From positions 62,001-126,000 of the forward strand of contig JALIRH010000110.1 of the NCBI GenBank assembly GCA_023055505.1: a stretch of 64,000 nucleotides of DNA, read 5' to 3'. The notes beneath the pieces are model-generated. The model worked only from the letters and a program-made list of their open reading frames with translations, searched no databases and was not told the origin of the DNA. The stretch's first letter is position 1. Each line of letters begins with the position of its first letter. The stretch is from Callipepla californica brunnescens (lineage: Eukaryota; Chordata; Aves; Galliformes; Odontophoridae). The translations under genes were made by a program, and so were the position numbers. Positions 1-13,200 of the stretch are shown here, piece by piece.

Positions 1-839
1 ACCCAGAAGACCCATATGAATTTGTGTAAGAGCCAGTGTAGACCCACAAACATCAGTGGTTCTCGAGCGATTGTTTCCTGGCAGCTGTAGTGAACATAAA
101 AATACACCTCTGTGGACTGTAGCACTGCAAAGTTAATTGGATGTGTTGGAAAGCTACAAAACAGCACTGTGATAACTGTTTGCCATTTAGTTGTGGTGTC
201 AGTTTCTGCCTGGAGAATTTTATTTGAAAATTGTCAGCCTAAGGTGAAATGCCAATAAAATAAGTTTATAAGTGCAGAGAATCTCTCTGATTGTGTGAAG
301 GAAATGGGGGTGGAGCAGTGGTGGCAGGTGGAAATGCCTGCAAGACAAAACCTTTGAAAGTCTTGCATGGCAAAAACCTAATTGGATCTATTTTTCCCCC
401 AAAAGTGCTATGATGGATGCCAGAGAAGGCTTTAAGAAATCTGGTGTCCAGATGCATTTGTTTCTCATGGCTAAATGTAAAACTCTCGTTGACAGCTGGT
501 GTCTGCAAATGATTCCAGGAAACAGATGATAGCAATGAATTACTGCTGAGGAAATCAGCATGACAACCAGAGAGCAGAACTGCTTTGCGTGGACCCCTAA
601 CCCTGCCCCACAGCTTCTGAGCTCGCACTGGACATGGTTGATAGCTCCCCTCAACCAAGATCAAGTACTTGGGTGAGGATCCGAGGTAATTTGGGCCAAT
701 ACCTGTTGGTCTCATTAGCTGGGAGCATGGCCCAATTAAGAACTGTAGGATTTTGCAAGTCACTCTCTGTGGGTTCAAGCTGAGAATTTATAGTTGATTT
801 GCAGAACAGTCTGGACGTTTTTATCACAGACCAATAAAT
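1..839. other. Intergenic or intronic DNA, no gene seen
   Basis: AT-rich unique-looking sequence. Open frames here are short, have no recognisable domain and overlap each other on the minus strand, so I treat them as chance. No repeat family was recognised. Confidence 0.6.
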
Positions 840-862
840 TTGTGTGTGTGTGTGTGTGTGTG
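840..862. repeat. (TG)n microsatellite
   Basis: About eleven uninterrupted TG units followed by a GGGAGGGAGGG purine stretch. A simple dinucleotide repeat, likely length-polymorphic. Confidence 0.9.
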
Positions 863-2561
863 GGAGGGAGGGAAAGAAAAAGTGCAAGCTGCAGAGAGAA
901 AAGATCATTTTCCCAACATGATGAAAAGGGAATTAGCTGTGTTCATCATTAGGACCATCTAGCTTCTCCATTATCAAGAGTTAGTACGAATAATAAGTTG
1001 CACAGATAAAAATTTGACTGCAGAGAGCCTAATAGGATAGAAAAAAATAAAAGTGACTGGAACATCAGGCTCAGGGCCCCTGTTAGAATAGTCAGGTTGC
1101 TGGATAAGATGTCAGGTCCCTGAGTACATCCCCTCTTAATGAGTGATGAAAAGCATCTTGTTGTTTTCCTATCTTGTAATGAGGTAAAGAGTGAAAATCT
1201 CCAAACTTATTCAAAAATATTTTTTTCCTAGTCGTACATCAGTCAGACCAGATCAAGTGCTTTTTAGTGGTGTACTATAGAAATGAAGAACAGGCTATCG
1301 GCTCCTTGACAAGGTGCCAGCTTTGCACCTTGCTTTCTCCAGGCTCAAGTGGCCCCTCCTGCTGTCCGTGTGGCAGGAGCATTTAGTCCAGGTGGCTATT
1401 TTCAGTGAACCGACCTCAGCTTTTACTGTGGTTATGCTTTGCTCCTTTTTTCTATCTTCCAGAGTCTCAGTCCTGGATATTGGGAAATATTTCCCATAAT
1501 TAGAGAATTTGAGGCTTATTTCTTGCTCTAAGTCCCATCTAGCTGCCATCTGTACCTGCCATCATCTGCTGAATCTCTGTATTTTCTGTATTTCCTCCTA
1601 TCCTTTCTTCATTCCTCACTTTATTCTCTTCAGGCCATTGATATATCAACCAGATCCTTCGGCCTTGCATTTTGGGTGCTGATGGAACCTCCCTTTGGCC
1701 CCATGTACTTTTCTGCTTCTCTTTTCCACAAAGCTGATACTACTTAACTGACTTTTAGGAACCTAGATCCCTAGGATTTGATCTCTCCAGTATTTCTGTT
1801 TTCTTCAAAGACTGAGTTCTTCAGAGCCATAGTTTATAATTTCCACCCATGTGGTGTACAGGCATAGACTTTATCCAGAAGACTGTTCTCCCTAATCGTC
1901 CATACTTTCAGAGGCGAGCCTATTCTTACACCTATGGTGTGTGGCAGAATTTTTGTTGTACTTGTCTTTTTTTAATCATCCCGGATTTACATCCTTCTGG
2001 AAACCCTCTGGGGATTTTTTTTCTCCCACTGAGCGATACAGAGGTTTTGTTGTGTCCAGGTGATATCTATGCAAACAGATCAGAGACATGAGACTTTTTT
2101 AGGCAACAAGGCATGCAGATATTCCACCATGAGCACATTGTCAGCAGTTCAGGGAATGTGGTGAGCATTGCAGCAGCACGTTTCCTATCCACACAGGTCT
2201 TGTGAGATCCAGCCATACTTTCACTAGAGGCTTTGCTGTTTTTGAAGTATCTGAGAGCTGACACAGCCTTTGTTAGAGACAGCTGCTGCAGATATTATTC
2301 AACAGGAGATCCTGAGACATCCATGGGACCTGGTGTGTGTGGAAAGGCAAATGCCTGGAGCCAGCCATTCCTGTGGGACTGTGCTTCGGTGTCTCTCTGA
2401 AAGGCAAATGGGAAGAAGGGCATTGCCTAGTGAGCTCTTTTCAGTCCCCTCTGCATGGCTGTAGCCCATGTGCCTTTATTATAAGGTGACTGCTAAGCTG
2501 GTACTGCAGAATATGCCAGCATATTGATTCCTGAGCAAGATTTCTGCTTGCGAACTTCATT

Positions 2562-2594
<33 letters not shown>

Positions 2595-3432
2595 TAGTGA
2601 TTGGATTTGTTAGCATCACTACTTAGCTGTCTTGATCTGTAGACTGCTGATTAACTTCGTATATATTCTATGATGTTTTCTCTTAGTTTACAAATGGTAT
2701 CCTCTCAGGTGAATTGTTCAAATACTGGTTAAAGCTACTTGAAAGCAATGGAAATTTCAGTGTTATCTTTTACATGTAGCAATAAGGTACTGGCAAGCAC
2801 TTTGTGCACTCAATTACTTGAGCTAAATGTCCAATAAATAACTCTGGCTTCCAGGCTAAGCATGAGATAGAGTACTCAGTTAATAAAACAACTTGCCAGT
2901 CTTTCTCGAGGAGAAACAGTAATGTAAAATGGTTTGAAGCATAATAGTGGAAATGATGACATGAATTATCATTAATAATGTAAAGCAACTTTATATAAGA
3001 TTTGTGGTACTTTCGAGGAGTTTTCAAACTATCTATTTGGATTATTTCAGCTGCATATGCAGTTGTCATGGGAGTAGAAGGGTTGAAGCCTGTGTGTGTG
3101 AGCAAAACTTTACATGTTACCTATGGTTTATGCAAAGAGGAAGCAAGTGCCAGTGTAAGGATGATTCCCAAATGCATGAGAAGAAGGAAGGTGATGATGG
3201 GGTGCAGGATTCTTCCAACTTCTCCCTTTTTATGCACAGTTTGCATCCAAAGGAACCTGAATGGAGCTTTTTGCAGGTGTTATCAATACTGGATTTAATA
3301 GATCATGCATGATCTGAAAGTTAACTCACGCAGCTAAATGAGCGTGGCTGGTGGCCACTGCATGGAAACAATCATTTTAGTATTGCATTGTAGTGCTCAG
3401 AATGAACCAGAATGAACTGTGTTTAATTAAAA
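863..3432. other. Intergenic or intronic DNA, no gene seen
   Basis: AT-rich DNA with no convincing coding region. It contains the poly-T tract listed separately. The longest minus-strand frame (2770-3105, 111 codons) has no recognisable domain and atypical composition. Confidence 0.55.
2564..2593. repeat. Poly-T tract
   Basis: Thirty consecutive T. It could be a minus-strand poly(A) tail of a retroposed sequence, but no recognisable retrocopy lies beside it, so it is left as a homopolymer. Confidence 0.85.
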
Positions 3433-3536
3433 GTGGACAGTGGGATTGAGTGCACCCTCAGCAGGTTTGTGGATGACTCTGAGTTGAGTGATGGAACTGA
3501 CTCAGTAGAGGGAAGGGATGCCATCCAGAGGGCATT
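3433..3536 (+). mobile_element. CR1 LINE fragment (reverse transcriptase part)
   Basis: The translation gives the CR1 reverse-transcriptase core in the form GIECTLSRFVDDSEL, aligning with [15 protein letters not shown] in the longer CR1 copy at 26.05 kb. The catalytic motif reads VDD here. Only about 100 bp is left and it is flanked by unrelated DNA, so this is a dead fragment. Confidence 0.8.
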
Positions 3537-3848
3537 AAACGAGCAGTGTGCTCTGTCAATTCACTCTCTCCACTTCTACTCTAATTTTGACGTTCTCTCC
3601 ATGCCTCTGTGTAGTCTCGTGCATAAGTCCCAACCTAAATGCATTTAAACCATATCCAAAGGCTTCCTTTGTCTGTATTGCTTGCACTTTCAGTGTTTTT
3701 CTTTATTGTTTCAGCTTACTCCAGGAAAGGATGTGTCTCTCTCTTTGTGTGTCACTGAACAGAGAGCAGCTCGTCTGCTGCTCAGCACACAACCCTTTTA
3801 ATTAGATAAATAAATAAATGTAAAAAATAATCTTACTGAAATGTTTTT

Positions 3849-3978
3849 AGAGTCTCCTTCTCTGGAGACATTCAAGACCTGCCTGGACACCTACATGTGC
3901 AACCTGGGCTGGGGGGGGTTGGACAAGATGATCTCTAGAGGTCCCTTCCAACCCCTACAACTCTGTAATTCTGTGATA
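3849..3978 (+). mobile_element. CR1 LINE 3' end
   Basis: Matches the conserved CR1 3' end: end of ORF2 (a segment beginning CTCCTTCTCTGGAGAC), then the block with GGACAAGATGATCT and AGAGGTCCCTTCCAACC, closing in ATTCTGTGATAC. This is a 5'-truncated insertion in plus orientation. It lies about 310 bp downstream of the 3.43 kb fragment; they could be parts of one disrupted copy or two insertions. Confidence 0.9.
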
Positions 3979-6179
3979 CTGTACATGCAGTCTACCCTAG
4001 AAAGAAAGAAGGACTGAATTCTGTCATTGCTTGCCTCAAGAGTATAATGCATTGTCTCTTCGCAAAGATCAGAATCTGTAATATTTCTTGTGTCCTCTAA
4101 TCTCTAAACTTACCTGTTTTCTGTTACTATTTACTACTAAATCTACGTAGAAGCAACATATTTAACTCCACCATCAAACTTCATGATTTGGTTTGGAAAT
4201 ACTGGTTTGCAGCTGAACTGCAGCAAAAGGAGGGAAGACAGATACTTCTGTGAGGACTAGAACTATTTGTCAAAATCATCATTAGAAAGTTACAACATTC
4301 TTCAAGTCTTGCTGTTTTCTTCTTTCTTCCTCCACCTAGAATTTAAAAATATTTAATATCTTAATCAAAACTCACACACTTTGTGGATATGAAAACAAAT
4401 TGAGTGGTTAATACTCATCTTGTGGTTAACTCAATGAAGGAAATATGCTATGGGTAGACAAGAACTTGCTCTAAATTATCCTGCAAGCCTATCAAAAACT
4501 CCGTGAACAATCAGTCATGATAATGGTGATAACTGAACACTTCACAGAGAGGTAGCTCAGGTGCACTGCTACACTGTTCTTCGTTCTCTGGAGATCAAAG
4601 ATAAACTCTGTCTTTCCCAAACCGATCAGTCTATGTATCTATGCATTTATCTATAAATCTCTCCTTCAATAGCATTTTCTTTTGAAGATGTTTCCCTAGT
4701 TACCTACATAATGTTTTTAGAGTAAACAGAAATGGCAGGGATGCTCCTAGGACACAGCAGAAGCTCGGCTTATAACATCTTTGTTCTTCTAAATGGAAAT
4801 ACAACTTCACCCAGAAAATCAAGGTAAATACAACACAGGCCCAAAACTTTTTTACTTAGAGGAAGACTGAGAACCTGTACTAATTACCCTTAGCACAGCT
4901 GCCCATAGCTTCAAAGACTCACAGAGTAGGGGTTTAGGAACCTGCATCACAAACAGGCTGATGAAGCCAATCTCTCACACGTAAGTACTGAATGTTGGAA
5001 GGGAAATTAGGGCAGCTCCCATGACTGCTTCTTGCCATCAATAAACAGCCAACTCTACATGTCCCTGATGTCCTGTCTTCAGCGGCTCATCGTGGTCGCT
5101 TTGCTACTTTTCTGCACTTTGCTGCCCTTGTGCAAATAACAAAGCAAGGCAGCTCTGAATTTCATCTTTCAACTCAGGTGGTTGTGTTATCTTAGATACA
5201 AAGACAGAGGAGCAATGACCAAAACTACTTCTATTTTTCTATTTCTTCCTGAGATCTTTTCCTCACATCAGTTCAGACAGAATGTGTTACATGTCTCAGC
5301 GTCAAACACCACTACATGCAGAAGAAATAAACAAAAAACCCATGACCTCTGCTCTCCAGCTGATACATCTCGAGCAGAGCCATCCTCCAACCTCCACTTC
5401 CAGACACCTGCTGCGCAATACCTTGGAAATGCAGGAACATTCACTTTCTTCGAAGCTTCTCTGGAGTTAAATCTCTCGCCGCTTTCAATCTAGAGGAGTT
5501 CTTGCGACAAAAACTTTGTGATTACTGGAAAGAGTCGCACAGAACTTCCAAATGAAATCATGACAAACACAAGTGTGCAGTTCTGAGTTCATCTTCCTCA
5601 CTTCTTAAGAGCACTCCTGTCCTACCCTTTCCCAAATCCCTAACATGACTATTCTTGTCACACTCTAGAGACTTGCTGTGAAGGACAGAAACTGTTTTAT
5701 ACTTTTGTTGTCTCAAAGCTTGCTTCACGTGGCATTTCTGGCTGTAGGACTCTAACTGACAACTGCCAATCATCTAGATGGTTGTCGTGGCACCTCAATG
5801 TCTCTGTTTGTGGTTGTAAAGATAAGCAGAAATAGGGGCAAGTTGTCTTTTTCGGGGTACGGCTTGGAGAAGCTGATCACTGCAAAGGACAATGATACTT
5901 GTGCATGGCACTGAAAGTACTACTCCCTGCTGATTTATCTGTTGGGCCAGATGTGTTACACAGAGAATGAAACTTAGAAATGGGGGTGGGCATAAATCAA
6001 ACTAATACAAGTACATGGAGGCAGCTAAACTTGTCGATAAGAAAGCAGGACAGACATCCTGTTGTCCCAACAAGATAACCAAACAGACATCTCTCTTAAG
6101 CAAAACATCCACAGGAATGGTGAGGAGTTCTCCCCCTTCAAGGTTTGAAAATTTACAGCAAAACTGACCCTTAGGTTTA
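3979..6179. other. Intergenic or intronic DNA, no gene seen
   Basis: AT-rich sequence. A 103-codon plus frame (5182-5493) and its shadow carry no recognisable domain or splice context. No RNA gene or repeat family recognised. Confidence 0.55.
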
Positions 6180-6764
6180 ATCCCCTCAATAACCAGAGTT
6201 TGGAATGTGATGAATATGCATGTGTTATCCCTTTAAATATTTATTCATTTCTCTTGGTGGAGAGATCCCCCATGCACCCAGCACTGTAACGGGGGGAACA
6301 GCTGCTTGACATAACTCATTGGTGTGTTGAGTTGCTCGGTTGGTTTTCTCAGCACCACTAAACCAAAGACTTTGAAGAAGAGACAAGAGACTTTCCTGAG
6401 GGAGAAACCTCTTTGGAAGACCGGGCCCCCCCTCCCCTCCCCTACAGTGCCTGCTTACTGCGAAGCTTTCCCGGCTTTCTCCCATCCCCCAGAGTGACCA
6501 GATGAGTTCCTGAGATCAACAGACTATGGACCTCGCTGGATCCACGGTGGTGATTCTCTCTCTCTCTCTCTCTTGCTTTCTGCCAGGTCCCCTTGCTTTT
6601 CATCTCTTATGTCGCCCATCTTCCCTTCCCCATATCCCTAAGCAACTAGTAATTGTAATAAACTGGTTGGGCTAACGTTTGACCCACTGTGTCTTAATCT
6701 CACCATCGGGTATACACATACATATAAAGAACCTCATCTCCCTCCTTTATGTTGGAGCGTGACG
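6180..6764 (+). mobile_element. Retroviral LTR (family B, copy 1), plus orientation
   Basis: The last 200 bp match, on the other strand, the elements beginning at 27858 and 36257. They share the poly(A) signal region with TAATAAACTGGTTGGGCTAACG, a stretch reading TTAATCTCACC, and the terminus CCTCCTTTATGTTGGAGCGTGACG. A CT dinucleotide run (about 6554-6573) lies inside. The 3' boundary is clear. The 5' boundary is not; about 6180, near a TTTAAATA box, is a guess. No internal retroviral genes lie beside it, so it is probably a solo LTR. Confidence 0.65.
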
Positions 6765-6789
6765 CTTGCATCACAAAAACATTCACAGA

Positions 6790-7215
6790 GATCCCGCTCA
6801 GCTTGGAAAAAAAAACTACAAAGCAGAGAGGTGGTCTGACAAAAATGGCGACTGACAGAGAAGGGAGAATGAAGCACAGATGTGCAATTGAACTCCTCCA
6901 CTTGAAAAAATTGGCACCCATTGGCATTCATCATTTCTTGCTGAACATTTTTGGAGACCAACCAGTGGATGTGAGCACAGTAAGGCAGTGGGTGGTGCAT
7001 TTCAGCAGTGGCAACAGCAAATTTCCTCCTCTGGTGAAGATTTTTATGAGTGTGGCATGCAGGCTCTTGCACACAGCTGCCAAAAACGCACAGCTCATTG
7101 GGGTCACTATGCTGAAAAATTTGTGGCTGACAATTTGCTCTATTGAGCAGTGGTGTCATAGAGCTCTTTGTATGTGTTGTAGTTCCCATGTAAATAAATG
7201 GGCAACACTGCTTTC
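6790..7215 (+). mobile_element. Internally deleted mariner-like DNA transposon
   Basis: From the ATG at 6845 the frame encodes the N-terminal helix-turn-helix of SETMAR-type mariner transposases (MATDREGRMKHRCAIELL, then GDQPVDVSTVRQWVVHF). At about 7025 it jumps, with a change of frame, to the extreme C-terminus of the same transposase (DFYECGMQALAH and later YAEKFVADNLLY, 7039-7147). The whole catalytic DDD domain, roughly 250 residues, is missing. Such deletion derivatives can be mobilised only in trans. The terminal repeats are not clearly delimited; the 3' end may lie near CACCATCTACGTA (about 7230). It directly follows the LTR ending at 6764. Confidence 0.8.
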
Positions 7216-10200
7216 AGCACCATCTACGTACTCTACCAATCCGTACTGTTCAAAACCTCTCAGTGTCTGGGTGTCAGATCACCTCACAAGCTGATGCTCT
7301 GAGGGCAGGTACTGCTGAGCATCTTGCAATGGATACATCTCTATAACCACACATGATATGTCTAGTAGTAATTATTAAAAATGAGCAAACACCAATCCCA
7401 TTCTTCATTTCCGTTCTAATTTCCTCAGTTAAGTAGTGTGACCAATCACAAGGATTAATGCCACGTCTAAAATAAGATTTGAGATTACGATTATCTGGGG
7501 TACAATGGTACCCCAGCATCGGTGTGTTATCAGCACTGTTTTTCTCCTAGAACCAAAACACAGCATCATACCAGGCACTCTCCAGAAAACAATTCAATTC
7601 CAGCTGAAGCTAAGACAAGAACACACCTTAGCAGTTCTATTTAAACTATAATTATGCTATTGAAGAACATATAATACATGCTGATGAAGTTTGGAGAAAT
7701 TATTTACCCCGGTGGGATTTCGTAGGAAGTTTCTAGAAAGCAAATCAATAAGTGTTTGCAGATTGAAAATCTGATCACACTCGTGACAGTCCCAAGAGGG
7801 AGCTGTGAAACTGTCATTGCAGTCAAAGGATCTCAGCAGAATTAGTTATCTGTCTCAGAAAATTGCTAAAAGATAGAGGACAGCAGTGGGTGCAGCGAAG
7901 GCAGGCAGAATCAATAGAACAGCACTCTATGTTATCTGTACTAGCAGGCCTTTACCTTATTTGTGATCTCTGTAATAGGGAAGGTTAAAATTTCTTTTAT
8001 GCTTCAATAAAACATTTGATCAAGACTGTGTGACTATTTGGGAAGGGTCTAACGAGGTGCAATTGATAGGTATGATACCGTGATGCGTAGAGTTTTATTT
8101 CCGGCTCATTAAATCAAATCTGACTTTGGAGAACCAGCAGCCTCTGAAAGCTCGTGGACTTATTTATTTTTGGTCTCAGCCTTACTACTACTGAAGCAGT
8201 TACTGATATCAAAAAGTAACTGGTCATAAAGAGCACTACTTCATATTTCTATTGGTAAATCATGCATAGCAGCAAATCTTACACAGAAACAAAATTGAAC
8301 ACCATTTCGGTGTCAGACCTTTGCAAGATGGTTTTAGAGACCCCAGCAGAAAAAGCCAGAGATGAATGTTACCCTACATCTTCCCCACGAGTGAAGAAGC
8401 ATCCAGGTGCTATTTGAGACAAACTTCTGACACCACACAGGCAGCTCACTGAAGATTCTCAAAGGCTCACTGCAAAGCGTGCCAGCGTTACAGAGGAGGG
8501 TACCAGCACAGCTGCTCCTCCAGCAGCTTCACTGTGCAATAATGATACGCAGGAAGGGTCAGAAATGCTGAAGTCCACAATTTATGGCAGTGACCCAGCA
8601 GCAGCCAGGCTCACAGCCACCTTCAGCACGTGGCTCTAGCTCTCCTTCCTTTGCAAATATTGTCATCCAAACAGCATCACTGCAGTTTTTCTCCTTCTCA
8701 CAGGCCCATGGCTGCAGCACGAACCACTGTTCACATCTGTTCAACTTGCAGATGAAGGTCTAGCAAACTCTTTTCCATTTTTGTTTTCCCTCATCAAGAA
8801 AATAACAATATACGAGAGCCTTCCTCACCTCAGCAGAGGCAGAATGAGATGAGGGGCTGAACTTTCTCCAGCTCCACTGGTGTAGGTTGTCGTGGACAGT
8901 CATTTTTGCATTTTAATGCTCCATGGAGAAGCTGACACTCCTTCTGTTTTTGCAACAAACTGTTACTAAAATGGAACAGAATCAGTTTCAACAACAAAAA
9001 TGGAACTTTTCCATCCATCTGCAGAAGGAGGAAATGATCTCAGAGGGCATACGAGCTCTTTTCTCCTTTCTTTCTTTATTTTTCTTTAACACTTCTTCAC
9101 CTATCTTCTTAATCTGTGAGCATGTTTCATACCCAACAGAGCAAAACACTAGCTAGAACTCAAGGGATAATTCATGAGATTACTTTCTTAAAGATGAATT
9201 TCTCCATGGGCTCCAGAAGGCAGCACAAACAGCAAATTATAACCAACAGTTCCTCACATCATGACCTACAGCAGAAGACAGGAAGGTTTTGTAGTTGACC
9301 AGCACTTTTTTATTCAAGTGACACATCTGAGAGTGCTCCATGTGGTCCAAGCATTTGTAAAGAAAGATTTCATCAACTGCAAAATGATTCCCATGCCTTC
9401 TACAGAAAATGTTTCTTTGCTACCATGAAATAGAGAAGACAACAGAAAACATCAGAAGGAAAAAGGCAAGCTCTTTTCGTGGCCTTACCCTGCTGTGCTT
9501 CTGGTATTTAAACAGAAGTGTCTTCTTTTCTCAAAGACATTCTGAAATGCTCTTTCTATTTGAGTATGCATCAGATGTAATCAATAGGCAGCTAGGGATC
9601 AAATCTTCACAACCAGGCAGAGCCTGGCAGATCTCATTCTGACCTGAACACCCAGTTTATCAGATGCTCAAGTAGGTAGAACCCTTTGTGGACCTGATGT
9701 GGACCCTTGTCATAGGCAAAATGCTTTGTAGAACCAAAATTTTGTCTCCCTGAACATTCTACTGTGGAGAAATAGCTGCCTTCATTCCTGGACTGTAAGA
9801 AAAGGTTCATAAAACATAAAATAGTTCAAAATCCTTTTGTTGTGTTGTTCCAAATGCCCAGTAGTATTAAGGTATCACATTTTACTTTCAGAATTGTGAG
9901 AAACCATGATTCCTCGAGAGCTGCTTCAGTTCCCACTGCTCAAATTGATCAAAAATGTGCTTTATGTTAAGGATACCTTTCCTGTCTTGTAAAATTTGAC
10001 TGCGACAAGTCAGACGTTCTTTTAAAGAACAGATAACAACAAAAACAGCACATACGAAGACTAGGACCATGATGATATGCCTAAACATGGGTTTCTCCCA
10101 TTGAATTACAGTTTCCTCATAAATGTCATAGCAGACTACTACTTAAAAAAAAAACAAAAAAACAAAGGCATTGCTTGCCCTCTGTCCTCAGTGACAACTC

Positions 10201-13200
10201 CCTCGTTGGATGTCACTGCAGAAAGTGAAGGAAGGTGGATGAAAAGTTCTATCTCAGACTGAAATAGCTTGAAGCAAAACAAAGTTGTAACTTTTGTACC
10301 AGAGGAGAAGGGAAGGAGATGTAGAGCCACAGATGATGAATGTGAACAGCTGGAAGTTGTTAAGCAAAGTACTGGGAGGTAAAGGTGGCAGAATGGAAAA
10401 GCAAAAATGGCCTTAGAAGAGAAATGGCACTGAGTACTTTTAAGAATCACATCTACAAGAGCATCTTTCACCACGATTCAAACTGTGTTCCATTCATTGG
10501 AACATAAGTATTAACTGATTTTGAACATGCAGGAAAGTTAAACAGCAGCATCATATTTGAGACAGAAGCGTGTGATTCTAGTGTTAATTTAGCTAGTTAA
10601 GAGATGCAACTTTGATAAATTACTTCACTTGTTTGCTATTTTGACTCAAGTACTAAAAGCTATGTCAAGCTAAAAAAAAAACACCCAAGATTAAACGTTG
10701 TACTAGTATTGATATTGCTCTAGTCTTGAGAGAAGAGCATAAACGTTGTGCATTAAATAATTCAACCTCCGTAGGCAGTAGCAACTTCCAGGATAGAGCT
10801 TTTGACAGGAATTTCCTGTAATCACAGATGCTACAAAAAGCATAGCCAGGGCTGTTTAAGCTACCAAATGCAAAAGAGGGAATCAGAGTTATTCATTCCA
10901 GTTCATTACACATGGAAGCCAAGATTTCCTATTGCTAGTGGTGGCTACTGAAGAAATATCCTTCTGCCCATACCCTCCATTTCATAAACCCTATGCGTTA
11001 TCAAAGAAAATTCTTTAGAGCTGGGGAGAAGGGAAAAAGAAAAAGCAAAATTTCTTTCCTGGACCACACAACGCATATTTGTAATATCACTCTCTCATTT
11101 GAAGGTTCAGGAAATCCAATTTCCCTGGGCTTCAAATCTGCTCCCCTTTCCTTCTGCCTCACAGAGGCACAGAACTGTTTGTTCACTGGGCTGTTTATTA
11201 TTAGAATATCTGCCACAGAAGGAGAAAGCAACCAGAAAACCTCCCAGCTACAATTGTGCTCTGAAGATACCAGGCGATATTTAACACATTTGAATATCAT
11301 CACAATAATTTGCCACAGAATAAAGGAAAGAAGCGAGCAGGAGAAAAGCATCGAGACATGAATCTCCAGGCTTCTCCCCAACTCAAACAAAGAACAGTGT
11401 GTTTATACCCATGTAAATCCTGTACCGCACCTAAAGACATTTTTCATCCGTGAAATTTTTTCATTATGTTTCCTCTGTGTTTTCATAAACGTGAAAATAA
11501 TGAACTGAATGAGGTCTTCACCCAGCGTGAACAGGAATCTTCTGTCAGCAGTCACATACAAAGAAGCACCAGCAGAGCTGGCTCCTGTTGCTTCTGCTCA
11601 AGAAGCTCGTTAGGTCAGCCACAGCACACCTTGGACCTCAGGACCTGCTTCAGTGCAGGAGATTTTGTCAGAACTTATTTCTTCCTACACTGTGAGTGTT
11701 CCAAAATCCTCAAAAGAAACCTTTCTCCGGAAAAAGGAAACGTGTGCCCATTTTCTGGCTTCCCTCTCCTGTACAAATTCAAGTTTCAAAAGCCTCTAAA
11801 GGAATAGGCCAGTAACCTCAAGAAAATGCAGGTTTTCCTCTTCCTTCCAGAAGAGGAAAGAAATTCACTTCCGTATCTGCCTTCAATTAAAACAACCAAA
11901 GAAAACTTATCAGAAATATAGAGAATGAGAAGTATTGCTTGCTCTGTACGCCTTCCAACAGTGGCCTCATTTCTTCAGATTACAGACTGTATCAGTGATT
12001 TATTCTGAGGGAATTACACTCATAGGATGATGACTAACAAAGTAAACGAGGGCACTGAAAGCAGTAGTATGCCAAAAATCACCAGCCTAAAGGAATGAGC
12101 ATCAACGACTGCAAGCAAAATTGTTGGTAACACAAGCGATGGGAATTCAACATGACTTAGAAAGATGAAGCAGTACTTTTCAGAATGGGTGGCAGCAGGG
12201 AAAAAGTAGAGAGAGTTTAGAGAAGGATCATGAACAGTATAATGGGCTACAAAGGTGCTCCATGTAGTATGGAGGTCACAGTTTGGAGAAAAGAGAACAA
12301 GAAAAACAAAGAGCATGACACCAGATATTACAGAGTGCTCAATTAATGCTTTGTCCTTAGAATAACAGCTTCCTTAGGGAAGACAAGCTAGTGGAACAAA
12401 TAATAGCACCATATTATTACCACACTTGAGAGAAGGCTTAAAAAGTCTTTCTGTTAATAAGTCTTATGTAAGAAAATGAAAACGTATGCGTGACCTTAAA
12501 TATGCATCTTATAGTTAAATACCATCTTTTCTACACTCCATAAAGTTCTTGTGTTTCTACAACAAGTGATGCTCACAGAACACAGTTTCACCCAAATTCT
12601 CTTCGAAAATCCATGTCTGCTCTTAACCTTTTCCTCATCAGCCACACCAGTTTACAGCCCAAAGCACTGATCCAAATGAAGCTATTAAACATGAACACAT
12701 ACACAGTACTTACTCTACTGCAGCATTTTTACAGAATTGTGAATACTGTTTCTTTCTTTGGGTTAGTTATGACTCAGTTAAATACAAACTACTTGTCTAA
12801 GCACATATATCCATGAGACATATAAACATTTTATACATATGATAAATGTCACCTTTAAAGCCAAGGACAACCCTGATTTTAATGCACTACATTTTGCTCT
12901 AGCACAGAACATTTATTAAATGGCAAAAAAAAATGCCTTATTCCACATTGCCTTTGTATTGAAGCTTTCTATACACACCAGTGAAGTATATTATAAGAAA
13001 ACAGTTGCAAATGAAAATATCCAGAAATTTGAATGCTACAAATGTAAACTGACTGAATGTTAATAAAGGTAAGGCTGCCAACTGCTGATGATTTATACAC
13101 ACATGAATTGACAGAAATAGAAATACAAAAACAGAAAGAAACTATCATAGTGGTACGTGTCTATGACTAGAAAAAATGGTTTGGGCAGAAGCTTCCTGTG

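Noticed and set aside
10993..11390. Overlapping 122- and 129-codon frames on opposite strands
   Set aside because: They mirror each other, have no domain, no splice context and ordinary AT-rich composition.
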